Shown here piece after piece: positions 52,901 through 64,000 of a stretch of 64,000 nt of DNA. Source of the stretch: Diaporthe sp. PMI_573 (taxonomy: Eukaryota; Ascomycota; Sordariomycetes; Diaporthales; Diaporthaceae); contig JAJTUP010000016.1 in NCBI GenBank assembly GCA_021399435.1, positions 186,001 through 250,000 on the forward strand. The letters run 5' to 3'. The position numbers were made by a program, and so were the translations under genes. How positions within the stretch are numbered: position 1 is the stretch's first letter; each line of letters opens with the position of its first letter. Below the pieces are notes generated by a model, which did no database searches, had not been told where the DNA came from, and was given only the letters and a program-made list of their open reading frames with translations.

Positions 52901-54109
52901 CCCGCGCTAGGACAAGCGCCTGGACGCCGTGTTACAGTCCACGACCAAGCGCGTCCTGGCACGTTCGTGTCAAAATGGGCCCGCCCTATGCACTCGTGCA
53001 TGTATGCCATGTTCGTGCATTTGAGTTGCGGCAGGCCGTTTGAGCTGAAGCTGCCCCAAACATCGGACAGACGGCCTCTCCCAGCGGCCCCAGTCAGACG
53101 CAGCTTCGGAAGAGCCGCAGACGATGAGGTGACAGGGTAGCGAGGTGGCAGTCACTATCGTAGCGAGCCTTTCGACCGGAGCTGAGCCGCTGTGTGTGTG
53201 TGTGCTGCATCGTCACAAGTGAGAGGCAGATGGGAACAACGGATCCAATAAACACGCGAGACTGCACTGTGGTACGTGCCTGTCTATTCGTTCTAGAATC
53301 CCAGCAGCCTGGTACTGGTACGTACGTCGGTCGAACGAACCCACCAAGAAATAAACGCCCAGGAGAGCATCCGCGGGTATGGCCTGACCCAAAACCACGC
53401 CGTACCATGCCACGACCGCCAATGGCCCGTGTACCACACTTTTAGCACGGTGGGTTGGGTATTGTGTTTTGAGAGGGCAGCAGGGCAGCAGGGCTGGGGC
53501 CAGGGGTCCCCTGGGGCTGGGCAGAGGGAACGGGTGAGGTGACTTCTGACAGTGGCCCTTCCCGGGAGCCCCACCACGCGTGGGAATCGTACGACGCAGA
53601 ACGTGCTATGGCCGGCCTCGAGTCTCGTCACGGTACACCAGCATCACCAGATCTCCGGGGAGATGCCAGCGGGATTTCTCCGGTGGCATTGTTTTACAGG
53701 CCTCAGTCCCCCGGCGAGCGCCACCTCGTCGGGATCCTCCACCTCTCTTCCCAGCTTTCGATGTCGCACAACGAGCTTGAACCTGAGCTTTGTCCCTGTC
53801 GTTGCTGTTCCACAACAGGCCAAACTGTCAGACAACTGCCATATCGTACCGTTACCTTGGCCCCTACCGAATTCTGGGTCACACTGCATCCACTGCCCAC
53901 TGCATACTGCATGCAACCAGCCGAGCACGAACCAGGGAAGTCCTAGGCCGAGACCCAGCGGAAAGCAGGCCCAGAGAGCCCAGAACCCAGACCCAGGATC
54001 GTCATACCTACCCAGTAGGTACAGTACTCCAAACAGCTTCTCCAACCGGGACCTGTGACACGGTAGCCACACCAGCCCGGCAGGGTACCAGAAACCACCC
54101 GTACCCACC
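49964..54109. other. Long gene-poor region upstream of the alcohol dehydrogenase
   Basis: About 4.1 kb with no recognisable gene. It is GC-rich with many short direct repeats, for example two copies of GCAGGGCACAG at about 50639-50660, a C/G-rich block at 50600-50700, a GT-run at 53195-53204, and GGCAGCA repeats at 53475-53495. ORFs here are compositionally biased and overlap on several strands. The right end probably holds a long promoter and leader for the strongly expressed alcohol dehydrogenase. Confidence 0.5.
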
Positions 54110-54454
54110 ATGTATCGAGCTCGAGCTTCCCGCGCCTCTCCCCTGCCAGCCCTGTCGTCCATCACCTCCTCCTCTGCCCTGGCCACCACCACCAAACCTC
54201 CGATCTTTACAGCGCGCCTTCCCCACCTTGCTGTTCGACAGCAGAGATATAAATCTGTCCAAGCCCTCCGGCCTCACCTTCTGCCCTCGACCTCTTCTCT
54301 CATCATCAACTATCACTATAACCCTAAGAATACCAAGCCTTTCCTAAACCAAAGGAACCACTCAGCAGCTTGTACACATCAGCACCACCGCGGTTCTGAT
54401 ATCACCCTCACCTTGTCAACTCACGAAATCTATACTTCACCACACACAAACAAC
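54110..54454 (+). other. In-frame upstream extension of ADH, possible mitochondrial presequence
   Basis: From ATG 54110 the frame runs without stop into the ADH start at 54455. The first 50 residues are rich in Ala, Ser and Arg and nearly free of acidic residues (MYRARASRASPLPALSS, then RQQRYKSV), like a mitochondrial targeting peptide. The second half (His- and Thr-rich) looks more like translated leader. It could allow two products by alternative starts. Confidence 0.4.
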
Positions 54455-55667
54455 ATGGGCGTCGAGATTCCAACTGAGCAGTGGGCGCAGGTCTGCAAGC
54501 AGGTCGGTGGACGTAAGTTTGACCTCATCCAGCACAATTGGTTTCCCCTCCATCATAACCCCTTCATGCCCCTCCACGAGTCGGGCCCTCCACCTTGTGC
54601 AGATCTCGAATCCACAATTCTTTCCCGCCTCGCCAAACAGCTCCCAGGCTAACACCCAACCCGCAGCTCTTGAGTACAAGAAGATCCCCGTTGCCAAGCC
54701 CGGCCCCGATGAGGTCCTGGTCAACGTCAAGTTCTCGGGTGTGTGCCACACCGACCTGCACGCCATGAAGGGCGACTGGCCCCTGCCCGTCAAGATGCCC
54801 CTCGTCGGTGGCCACGAGGGCGCCGGTGTCGTCGTTGCCAAGGGCGAGCTCGTCAAGGACCTCCAGGAGGGCGACGAGGTCGGCATCAAGTGGCTCAACG
54901 GCTCCTGCCTGTCCTGCTCCTTCTGCATGACCGCAGACGAGCCCCTCTGCGCCGAGGCCTCGCTCTCCGGCTACACCGTCGACGGCTCCTTCCAGCAATA
55001 CGCCGTCGCCAAGGCCGCCCACGTGGCCCGCATCCCCAAGGGCGTGAGCCTCGAGGCCGTCGCCCCCGTCCTCTGCGCAGGTATCACCGTCTACAAGGGA
55101 ATCAAGGAGTCTGGCGTGCGCGCCGGCCAGTGGATCGCCATCGCCGGTGCCGGTGGTGGTCTGGGCAACATGGCCCTGCAGTACTGCAAGGCCATGGGCA
55201 TCCACACCATCGCCATCGACGGCGGCGAGGAGAAGGGCAAGGCCACCAAGGAGCTGGGCGCCTCTGCCTACGTCGACTTCTTCACGTCCAAGGACCTCGT
55301 CGCCGACGTCAAGGCCGCCACCCCCGACGGCCTGGGCCCCCACGCCTCCATCCTGCTGGCCGTCTCCGAGAAGCCCTTCCAGCAGGCCGCCGACTACATC
55401 CGCCCCCGCGGCACCGTCATCTGCATCGGTCTCCCCGCAGGCGCTCGCATCTCGGCCCCAGTGTTTGAGAGTGTCGTCCGCATGATCACCATCAAGGGCT
55501 CGTACGTCGGCAACCGACAGGACACCCAGGAGGCGCTCGACTTCTTCGCCCGGGGCCTCGTCAACGCCCCCTTCAAGACTGTTGGTCTTTCCGAGCTGCA
55601 GAGCATATTCGACAAGATGGCCGATGGGACTATTGTTGGTCGCTATGTTGTTGACACCAGCCGATAA
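54455..55667 (+). CDS. ADH1: Zinc-dependent alcohol dehydrogenase (ADH1 type)
   Basis: Two exons, 54455-54512 and 54667-55667, 352 residues from [10 protein letters not shown]. The intron (donor GTAAGT, acceptor CAG) gives [12 protein letters not shown]. Catalytic zinc ligands are in [18 protein letters not shown] (Cys, His) and [10 protein letters not shown] (His, Glu). The structural zinc site is reduced to a CLSCSFC / PLC pattern as in fungal ADH1. The NAD-binding motif is [13 protein letters not shown]. It converts acetaldehyde and ethanol with NAD(H), as a tetramer, in the cytosol for the standard ADH1. The frame is open upstream to an ATG at 54110 in a good context (CCCACCATG), which would add 115 residues beginning with an Arg/Ser-rich, mitochondrial-like presequence (for example LAVRQQRYKSV). 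The length from 54455 fits ADH1 exactly, so that start was chosen. Confidence 0.92.
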
Positions 55668-56752
55668 ACGCGTCTTACCTGACCTACCCTACCTATCAAT
55701 GATGTACGGAGGTTTGCAAAAAAGGGCCCGGAGTTTTGAATTGGGAGTTGGGTTTTTCTTCTGGGAAGGGTGGTCTTCGTTTTCAGGTTCTCGAGTGTAC
55801 ATAAATATACCAAACAAGAAAAGGGCGGGATTCCGTCGTTGTGGTGCTGGGGAGGACGAGATTTGAGAAGTTTTACATATAATGATTTGGAATGAAAGAA
55901 CAAATTACTGAAGTTTCTGTGTTGGTTGTTTTGTGTTGTATGTGAAGGGGAGCAAGTTGGAAGTTGATGCATTAAATACCTTTGTCCATTTCGGGCAATT
56001 TATATTCAAAGGCCTAAGTCACATAGCAAAGGCACTTTGACGGTACTTAACAGCATCAGACTAGGTTGCTTATGTCTCATAATAGCTTTGACCTTAACAA
56101 GTCAAGAGCTTGTCAATAGCATTGGCGTAAATAGAGACTAGGCACAGCTTAATACAAAGACTTATAGTGCAAAATAGTAGCATCTAACAGAATACTGGTT
56201 TACAGAAGATTAGAAAGTTACTATTTAAAGCCTTGTATGGCGAATCTCACTGTTATCGTCGCTAAGACACATTGTTCCTTGTCCTTATAGGACACTTATT
56301 GCCGTTCCAGCTTAGTAGAGGAACTCAAAGAATACAAATAGTCCATTTGTCTGATGCCGAGATCATGGCAAAGCTGTTGGATTTCCATCAGCGCCAGTCG
56401 TTGGATCCAAACGGGCATAGGCTCCCTGTGCCAAGCGAAGCACTTCGTATGTTACTGCAGTAACAAGGCTTTGAGAAAAATTAGGATAACAACCCTCGGA
56501 TTCCGGGTAGAAGAGGTAGTGTGGAAATTGTCCTTGACCAAGAACAAATAATGGGATGGGCTTCGAGAACAACGAGAGACAGCGGGTGTGGGTTACCTGG
56601 AATCTTGAAGGACCCGGGCATAAACATGGACAGCTGAAACATGGTCATCTAGTAGGCTGAGGAAGCCCTGTGTTCTATACCAAAGCGTTCTTCACAATGT
56701 AGCCGTTACAGGTAGGTAGGATGCATGCGTGTGTCAGCCTGCGTTTTCTTCC
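55668..56752. other. Intergenic region with a dispersed repeat
   Basis: About 1.1 kb between the alcohol dehydrogenase (plus) and a hypothetical gene (minus), which are convergent. It contains copy B of the ~0.3-kb repeat at 55982-56346. After it, the plus strand reads LSDAEIMAKLLDFHQRQ before a stop at 56461, a short coding-like patch of unknown origin. Confidence 0.45.
55982..56346 (+). repeat. Dispersed ~0.3-kb repeat, copy B
   Basis: Begins TTGTCCATTTCGGGCAATTT and ends AAATAGTCCAT like copy A (31063-31386), same orientation, about 40 bp longer because of small insertions (for example around 56180-56205). Compared with copy A it is more AT-rich, with several C-to-T and G-to-A differences (CACATGGC against CACATAGC, GGCGTCAG against AGCATCAG). 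Confidence 0.85.
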
Positions 56753-57599
56753 CTAAACATCCGGGGTGTAAAGGTTTCCCCCAAAAGCGACTATCTTGCG
56801 CTGCGCAAAGGTCTCCGTGGACCTCGAAGATTCAGACATCTTGTGCAAGGGGAGTTCTTCCCCCAGAGCGGGAGCCGGCCTGGCCCACCCTGGACAAACA
56901 TACGGTTCATACGGGACCGGAACATTCGGGTCCTCCCGCTCGGCGAAGTTGCCAAGGCCCCTCCGCAGACCCAGCTCCAGCCGCCAGTTGAAAGATGCGA
57001 CCAGCTCCTCGCAGAGGGACGCCATCACCGCGTACTGCTCTGGGTCTGTGCACCCGTATTTGCGGGGGTCTTCCAGGAGGCCCGGGTTGAAGGCGGGACG
57101 CGTCCGGTACCAGAAGTATATGCACTCGGACTGGATTGCTGGGCCGAAGCCTGTGCAGAAGAACTTGTATAGTCTGAAGAAGGACCTCCTGTGATGCTTG
57201 CTGTTAAGCCAAAAACCTGGCACGACAGACTGGTGCCAGAAAAAAAAGAGTCAACACTCACATAGGTGTGTCGTGCCATCTCCACAAATTAACCCATCGC
57301 AGCTCGTGCGTCTGGTCTTCAGCGTCTAGGAAAGCATCCGGACCGGCCATGATCTGGCGAGGCTCTGGTGGCAGCTCGGCCGCGTAGCGCCATGGGATCG
57401 GGAAGAGCAGCTTGATGTAGGTGAGGTATGGGTGCTCGTGGCTCCTGCTTAGCCTGCGGATGGAGTAGCCAAAGTCAAAAAATGGCAGGCATCCATGCTG
57501 CCACCACATGCGGATTCGATACCGCGTCCTCCAGAGCCAATACCGGATTCTCCCTTTCGGTCCGATGTCCCGGGGGTTCGGGAGCGGCCTGCGTTCCAT
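56753..57599 (-). CDS. Hypothetical protein
   Basis: Two minus-strand exons, 57599-57262 and 57200-56753, 261 residues. The intron (donor GTGAGT, acceptor CAG) joins RWHDTP/IKHHRR in frame. The first in-frame ATG is at 57599; the frame is open further upstream but without ATG. The protein is rich in Trp, Tyr, Arg and Pro: RYWLWRTRYRIRMWWQHG, ELRWVNLWRWHDTP, and VMASLCEELVASFNWRLELG. No signal peptide, membrane segment or known domain is evident. The aromatic-rich pattern and clean intron suggest a real gene of an uncharacterised fungal family. Confidence 0.6.
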
Positions 57600-58902
57600 T
57601 TCTCCCTGATGATACCAGGCGGTTGTGAGAACGGCCACTGTGGTACGCTTGAGAGACGGAGATTGGTATTTGAGTCTCGCATGCGGTGTGGATGTGTTTG
57701 TGGTTGGGGGCCACGCCGCCCGCTTGCATTGGAAATGACCCACTATCTCTGAGCGTTGGTTCTGATGCTTTTAAAGATGGGGATGTTGCTGCCTGGAGGT
57801 CCGATATTTCTCATTGGCGGTTTCAAACATAGCATGGGGTCGATCCACGTCACTCTAGCCCAGTCGCGAGGCTCATTAGAGAGCTTGCTACGCAGAAGGC
57901 AATCTCGAGGTCGAGTCGAGCATACGTGAGGCGACCGACATATCTAGTTGTCTTGCATAGTTCGCAATTACCCCCGCAAGAACCGCTGATTCCGCCTTCA
58001 AGGGTCGAAGAAATACGGTGGTCGTCCTCGCTTCCTCTCCTCGGGCTGCATCTCAATGATATCCCTCACAGAGAACATATCCCATTACATCGGCGTGGGT
58101 GTTATAAAATTCGAGCCAGCCTTTCACGCCCGCCTCCTTCGTCACAGGGCCCTCCGGCCTCTTTCTTGCGCAACTATTCCCCGAGAATGTCGTATTCGAA
58201 CATTTTCGGTCAGTCTGTGGGGCACATCTATATCCGTTGTTAGTCATTTTGTCTGTTCATACCCCTAGTCTTCCTATAAGAAGTCCGTTGGCGAGACTTT
58301 GCGAGGAAGAGGAGCAAGACGTGGCATTTCCGAAGGTGGTCTTCGAGTTTTGTGGGTCGACTCGTGACACGGAACAAGGAACTTACTATACAATGAGTCC
58401 TCTGTCGTGATTTGGGAATCTCCTGACGGAACTTGAAAATATGGTGCTCGGTCATTCCACCGTATGAGTGCCACCGCCATTCGTTCTCAATGGTGACTTC
58501 TATCGGAAGGGGGCATTGTAAGTTGTGAGTAAGGAAGGGTAACCTCAGACGTGATGTTGAACTTTATTGTATGATGTTGCAAGTCAAGTGAAAACGACCT
58601 GATGTTTTCTATTATAGAATATGAGGGAGAGGGAAGTAGACTAGAGACCAACGGGCAGCAATAAGACTATACAGGGCTGGGTTCCACGAACAACTGTCAA
58701 CGGCTTAGAGCCCACATGCTCATGTGGAGCATTTTTCAACCACATAATACAAGTATATGACGATCCTTCTGCGTTCCCATTCAATGTTGTCGCTAGCAAA
58801 CTTACTCAGCAGCTGGGGACCCCAATACCCAGGTAGAAGACACGTGCATTCGTCCGATCCGCAGACGCGATCGGGGCAGACGAAGCGTCTGTTATGGAGT
58901 TC
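57600..58902. other. Intergenic region
   Basis: About 1.3 kb between the hypothetical gene start and the end of the receptor gene (both minus strand). Only short ORFs without family motifs are present. No repeats or RNA genes seen. Confidence 0.45.
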
Positions 58903-60493
58903 TCAGTGTCGCGCTGGTAGTCCCTGTTCCCATACAGCAGCATTGTGGTCCTGGTGGTACCTTTGGCTAATGCCTGGGTCTGTTGCAAAATTGGGCAAAG
59001 ACTGCTCCACAAGGTGAGTCTCTGTGGTCTTGAAGATATCTCCGCTGCCCTCGCACGTCTGATACGGATCGAGGTCCGCTCTGAAAATAGTCACGGACCC
59101 CGATTGTGCCTGTTCACTCACAAGCTTGACCTCGTCAAGGCTGACCTGCTGGCCCTGGTCCGAGTCTTGATCTTGCCTCCATTGCCATGCGGACTGCTCC
59201 CTAGAAGAAGTCTTGCGCCGCCCAGTAACAAGGGCCGGCAAACGGGTCCAAGACCTCAGCGAGCCCATGACCCGGGTGACCCAAGGAGTCTTAGAATCAT
59301 TGCTGAAGACTTTGGGAATTGCTGGCATGCAAAATACAATGAGCACACACGTGAGCTCCGCCAGAGCCCAGATGTATGTCTTTGAGACTGCATATGTAGC
59401 ATCCCCCAAATAGTCCAGTGCGATATTAGAGTAAACGCGGCCAGCAGCACAGACACACGCACTGAGGGCGTTAGATAGTTTCCGCAAGTAGATGTACTGA
59501 AGAACTAGGTAACTGCTTACAGAAGGCCAACAGAGAAGACTAAGGACACCCCGATCTTCCGCGACTGGGTCATTCGGAGTGCCCAGATGACCCTTTGCGG
59601 GAGGACAAGAATAAACAAGTCCATCACAAGGTTGAAAACCGCGGTACAAACGTCGACGCTCTTGCGGTTGATGCATTTCCCTTCGATCCATGTATACCAG
59701 AACTTTTCCTGGGGAATGCAACCAAAGGCTGTGGCCGGGATAGCTGCAATATACATGCCCGTGTTAAGTGCGATGAGGACCCTGCTGGTCCAGTAGAAGG
59801 TGTTGCGGGTACCGTAAGGAACAAAAATGCGAGTCCATTCGAGCAGAATTGCCATCTTCGCAAGAAGCATAACAAGGGAGTATGTGATGGGGAGGATCAT
59901 TAGGGGCTGGACATTGGCGTTAGTGTTTGAGCTCCAGAGGCGTTGAAGCAGACATTGAAACATAGCAGTATTCAGAACGGAAAGTTTCAAGGGACGGGAA
60001 TACCAACATATCCTGCTTTGAAAACATCTCCAAGCTTGATGTTCCATTGATGAACGAAAAAGCCACATATGTTGAGGAATCTAAAGTAGCTCCATGCGGT
60101 TCCGCAGTACGGTGCCTGGATTGACTTGTTAGTGAAGCGTCACCGGTGCAAGCATCTTTTGCGTAAATACGCAAGAGGTCGACCGAACAAATGCCAAAAA
60201 GCCGAGATCTAAAAGAAAAAGTCATGTCAACATAGATGGGTCAGTGTCTCTATAAGATGGACAAACTCACAGTCCTCCAGGTAAAGTTTCCGCGGAGCGC
60301 AAAGGCGTGAGAAGGCTCGTAGGACGCCGACCATAGTACCCAGGAATAGGCAAACAACAGCGATGGCGATTGCCATATCAGTCTGGTTCGGAGGGTCCAC
60401 GAGGTTTGGAATCGTGCCTTCCGGTGGTGCCAGGGCTGGCCCATTGAGAATCTGTTCCTGCGCCTGCAAGGGCAAGTCGAAAAGGTTATCCAT
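58903..60493 (-). CDS. PTH11-like/rhodopsin-fold integral membrane receptor
   Basis: Five minus-strand exons, 60493-60271, 60208-60171, 60115-60008, 59906-59521 and 59461-58903, 437 residues; all joins keep the frame, although the third donor (GTTGGT) is weak. The extracellular N-terminus leads to helix 1 (MAIAIAVVCLFLGTMVGVLR), then RKLYLEDY, a family hallmark. FFVHQWNIKLGDVFK precedes helix 3. MLLAKMAILLEWTRIFVPYG and TAFGCIPQEKFWYTWIEGKCI are the classic VKxSxLLxxxRIF and CxPxxxxW signatures. DVCTAVFNLVMDLFILVLPQRVIWAL and RKIGVSLVFSVGLL follow. A hydrophilic cytosolic tail of about 140 residues ends the protein. Such proteins are GPCR-like; PTH11 in Pyricularia senses surface cues. Ligand unknown. 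Confidence 0.88.
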
Positions 60494-62920
60494 ATGTGAG
60501 TGGTTTGCAGAGGAATATAATTGAAGACAAAGGGTCTATAGTTCTTTGTGGGAAAAGGAAGAGGCTGTTCAAATTACCCGACTTCTGGCACAATTCAACC
60601 CGGGATGACTACCCAGAATAAAGATTGGTCTAGATGCCGACGTCTAGGATCAGGACTAGACTTTGGGTAGAGATGTAATGCCTGCAGCTGAAGGATGTCG
60701 GGGTTTCATTTGTTGGGTTTCATTTGAGGTGAGAATGCGTCATTACGAAAACATGATAAGATGAGCCAAGAGGGGTTCCGGTCTGTTGGTGATGTGCTGG
60801 CCAATCTGAAGAGATTCAATGTTTCATTAGCCACATTAGCCAACATGCATCAACAGGCGCTTCATGCTGGAATGCATGTTTACACATTGTTTCTATTTTT
60901 GCGCAGGCAACTTGCGAAATTCGTTTACAATTATGGGGCAAGGGAAGGGAAATCCGGCGTAGTCACGGCTTTATAAAGCATCGTATCAGACTTGTTGGTT
61001 CCTATCTGCCAACAAGGGGCCTAGTACCTACTGCTATAATCCCTGTAGCATGCCATTCATTGCAGGCTGTGATGTCTCGATTCGTGTCCCTTCCTACATA
61101 GTAACCTAACCAGGTCAATGCCAGAATTAGGCTAGAGGCGCCTCAAAGTAGCTGCATCAACTATTAGTTTCCAACATTCCCATCCGGGGATCCCGCCTGC
61201 AAGCCTGGCGCCTGTCTGGGATTGCCGGCAACATTGAGCCTTGGCTGCGAACCAACCGCAGCTTCACCTTGCCGCGTCACGCCTCGTAATACCGTACCTA
61301 GGAACAACATACAAATTACACTGTGGCGACTCCACCTTCCATGGCGCAACCGAGGAAGGCAGGACCAACTGACGATCAAGGCATTCACTACTAAGAAGAT
61401 TCCTATCATCAAATTAGACGATAACAACTATTATGATTATAAGAAGCTTATAGTTATGTCTAACCTACTTTTCCGCTTTATAGAGCCTGATTACGTTTTC
61501 CAGGCAGAGAATACTACCTAAGTATAAACTTGGTTCAGGCGATGGGGCAGGTACTAAGCCATAATATATTCTTTCGGAAACTTCTGTCGGCATTAATTCA
61601 GTACGTAATCATCATCTTTTTAAGTCCGGGGGGATTGACACGGTAAGGCTAGCTCTGCTCAACTGATGGACTACGTGGCTACAATGTCGCCTTTGTGTCA
61701 TAGATATTTGGATATTACCTAGCAGTGAAGAGTCACAGCATTAGAAAAATACATTCAGTAAGTATTAATTGACACTGACGGCCAGCGTGAGGTTGTCTCA
61801 ACGCTGCACCGAGATGCAGCAGGCTGGCTGTCTGCATGTGTTCAACGTTACAGATCTCACTTCCAGACACCGATTATCTGCCACTGATATCTACCATGCA
61901 CACCTCTGGGTGAACAAAGTAAGAAAGACCACACTGTAGACCTGCGTGTTGTAGTTACAGGATGTATCATTGAGGAGGATCTGCCCTTAGGAGAGCGTGT
62001 CCCGTCTTTCGATGGAATGACGAGGAAACCACAGTGAAGATGCCACCAACCAAAATCGAGGACGCGGGTGCAAGATCGTTCTCATTGCGTCAGTGGTAGA
62101 CCAAGTCTGCATAGCTCGGCTGTTGGAATTCATTCCTGTCCGAGCTGGCCGAGTGCATCTGGCTGGTGTCGCACGATGGTGCATGTCGTATGTTGCAGTC
62201 ACAGCGCACATATTTGAGAGTGTTACAATCGGTATGCAGCTAGACGCCGTCATGATTCTGTCTGTGAGTTATCAGAATTTCAACTTTTATCACGCATACC
62301 CGTCAGCACGTATCACTGTCCTGTTACCAACCTTGGACCTTTCACCTTGCATCACCGCAACGCAATCACAGCCTCGCCTTTATCTTCGCAGCAGGACCAA
62401 TCACAGCGTACGTAGCACCGACAAAAGTACCGACTTGTGTGACATCCTTACGCGTGTCATGGGGTCTGCTTTCCCGGTTCTGTGTGGGAGCGAGGCTGTT
62501 GGTGCCTTAGCTTGTGAAGATGGCCCAGGGAGTGTCCACAGTATGTAGACTACATCCAGGACCGCGTTTGCCGATCAAATCTGCTCGCCTGCGACGGTGA
62601 CACAACACAGGGAAAAATATGACGGTCTCTGTGTGCATCCTTGTGCTTCCTGTGTAACCGGATAGGCCTGGGACCGGTCCCACCACCGACAGCAGGATGT
62701 CTAGTCAAGTTTGTCGGCAACCCACGTCGTTGGCCTTGCCACACTTTCGGCAGCTGAATCACTCCTTCCCCTCTTTCCCTTTGTGCTCCCTTGGATCTCA
62801 ATATGTGACGTCCTGGCAGGCTTGTGATTCTGCCTGTCTGCCACAACACCTTCCGGTCAGGCTATCTCTCCTGCGTGTTTGCCTTTCCACCTGCTCCACG
62901 AGTCGGGGACACACTTGACG
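60494..62920. other. Intergenic region, partly AT-rich
   Basis: About 2.4 kb between the divergent receptor (minus) and methyltransferase (plus) genes. An AT-rich block at 61365-61521 reads IPIIKLDDNNYYDYKKLIVM on the plus strand, weakly like the start of copia-type gag proteins. No other element, tRNA or gene was recognised. Confidence 0.4.
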
Positions 62921-63963
62921 ATGGCACCAGCAGTAGACTATGTCTTCACGCGAGACTACCTTGATAACAACCGGTAAGTGAAACAATGTGTTCTTCCTTA
63001 TGCCGATGCGCACTCAGCATATTTCACGAGGCTCCCACCACTGACCCGAGTCCAGCATCAACTTGATGCACCACATTTGGACCAAGTCATTTGGCTATAC
63101 GGTCCACCCAAAGATTCCCACAAACCAACCTGACCTCCGGATAGCGGACGTTGGCACCGGTACAGGGTAAGATTGACCAGCAATGTACACACCTCTTCGT
63201 TCAGACAGTGGACGGTTCGATCTTCACTCACTGACCGATCACGAACCACCAGTATCTGGCTTTTAGATGCTCGAGATGCACTGGCCCCGTCAGTTCAGCT
63301 AGAAGGGTTCGACATCTCATTTCACGCTGCACCCCCAGCTGGCGTCATACCGCACAATGTCAGTTTCCGGCATTGGGATGTCCATACAGATCTTCCAGCA
63401 GATTTGGCTGGCGTGTTCGATATCGTTCATGTCCGCTTCCTCTCCTTTGTCCTTATGGATGATGCCGCCCTTGCGGTGGTCCAGAAGCTATTCAATATGC
63501 TCAGTAAGCCCATTTGAGCCATAATTTCTCCTTAATGACACTGAGACTTTTGATTCTAGAGCCTGGCGGGTACCTGCAATGGGGCGAAGCGGATATGGAG
63601 ACACTTCGGTTTGAGAAGCGTGGTGTCGATGCACAAACTGACAGCCTGGCTGAAATGTTCAAGCTGCTTGAAATCCAAGACCCACGGCTAAAACCTACTT
63701 GGGCCAAAAGCCTTGCAGAGCTTTTCACCACCGCTGGCTTCGTCGACGTCGAGGCGGATAAGAACGATTGCCCCCCACATTGGGCGTTCCTATTCCATGA
63801 GTGTGGGCTGATGGTCCATGAACTCATCTACCGCAAGACAAAGAACACAAAAATGCAGCAAGAGCTGGGCCACCTGTTGCCGAAGGCTGTGGAGGAAACG
63901 AGGAATGGGGCGTACGGGGCCTCGATACGGGTGACTGTCATCGGCAAGAAGCCCCAAGCCTAA
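62921..63963 (+). CDS. SAM-dependent methyltransferase (UMTA/LaeA-like class)
   Basis: Four exons, 62921-62973, 63056-63166, 63253-63503 and 63560-63963, 272 residues. Donors GTAAGT, GTAAGA and GTAAGC and three acceptors keep the frame. SAM motif I is DLRIADVGTGTGIWLLDA, split by intron 2. GVFDIVHVRFLSFVLMDD is motif post-I/II and LKPGGYLQWGEADMET the motif III area. RVTVIGKKPQA ends the protein just before the window edge. The N-terminus (YVFTRDYLDNNRINLMHHIWTKSFGY) is typical of fungal UMTA-type methyltransferases, common as small-molecule or unassigned methyltransferases. No cluster partner is visible on the left; the right neighbour is outside the window. Confidence 0.88.
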
Positions 63964-64000
63964 ACCCATGCCAGTTTGTGGTACCTGTTCAACAAATTGG

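Noticed and set aside
54743..55485. Long Arg/Pro/Ser-rich ORFs inside the alcohol dehydrogenase region on both strands
   Set aside because: These are shadow frames produced by the strong third-position GC bias of the ADH gene.
60761..60976. Plus-strand 71-codon ORF with a true ATG (MSQEGFRSVGDV)
   Set aside because: Short, no family signal, and located in the promoter region of the receptor gene; kept as unsupported.
62093..62548. Plus-strand ORF of 151 codons before the UMTA-type methyltransferase
   Set aside because: Starts with GTG rather than ATG, lacks any motif, and lies in presumed promoter sequence.

Overview
The window is nuclear DNA of a filamentous ascomycete (Pezizomycotina, most likely Sordariomycetes). 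Genes are split by short introns of about 50-150 bp with GTRAGT-type donors and YAG acceptors. The gene families are typical of that group: a HET-domain incompatibility protein, F-box and 2EXR proteins, an ankyrin-family protein, an RTA1 transporter, a PTH11/rhodopsin-type receptor, several P450s, and a HAD-type terpene cyclase. No rRNA, tRNA, CRISPR array or autonomous transposon was found. All exon joins below were worked out by hand from splice sites and reading frame.

Left part (1-31 kb), a mixed neighbourhood: the 5' part of a ribosome-quality-control gene (RQC1/TCF25, minus strand, running off the left edge); an F-box-like gene; a damaged-looking ankyrin-family gene; an RTA1-like membrane protein; a P450; a small GPI-type secreted protein; a coiled-coil protein; a HET protein with a hexapeptide repeat tract; an O6-alkylguanine-DNA alkyltransferase; a Hub1 ubiquitin-like protein carrying an RS/RD-rich arm; a 110-residue orphan; a second F-box-like gene; and a broken 2EXR gene.

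Middle part (31.7-49.9 kb) looks like a terpenoid biosynthetic cluster. It holds a HAD/terpene-cyclase fusion with a DxDTT motif (drimane type), a meroterpenoid-type methyltransferase, an FSH1-type serine hydrolase, an acid trehalase that has lost its catalytic core, a small secreted protein, a SnoaL/NTF2-like protein, a DUF1772 (anthrone-oxygenase-like) membrane protein, a P450, and an FAD monooxygenase divergent from that P450. No polyketide synthase or UbiA prenyltransferase is in the window, so a drimane-type sesquiterpenoid is the simplest product class to propose. That is an inference.

Right part (50-64 kb): a long gene-poor region, a housekeeping alcohol dehydrogenase, a hypothetical gene, a five-exon PTH11-like receptor and a UMTA-type methyltransferase.

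The most unusual signals are: (1) a ~100-bp dispersed repeat lying on the sense strand right at or just after the stop codons of three unrelated genes, supplying the stop codon itself in two of them; (2) a second dispersed repeat of ~320-365 bp with two diverged copies 25 kb apart; (3) the acid trehalase without a catalytic core inside the terpene cluster; and (4) short tandem peptide repeats in the HET protein and in the linker of the terpene cyclase.
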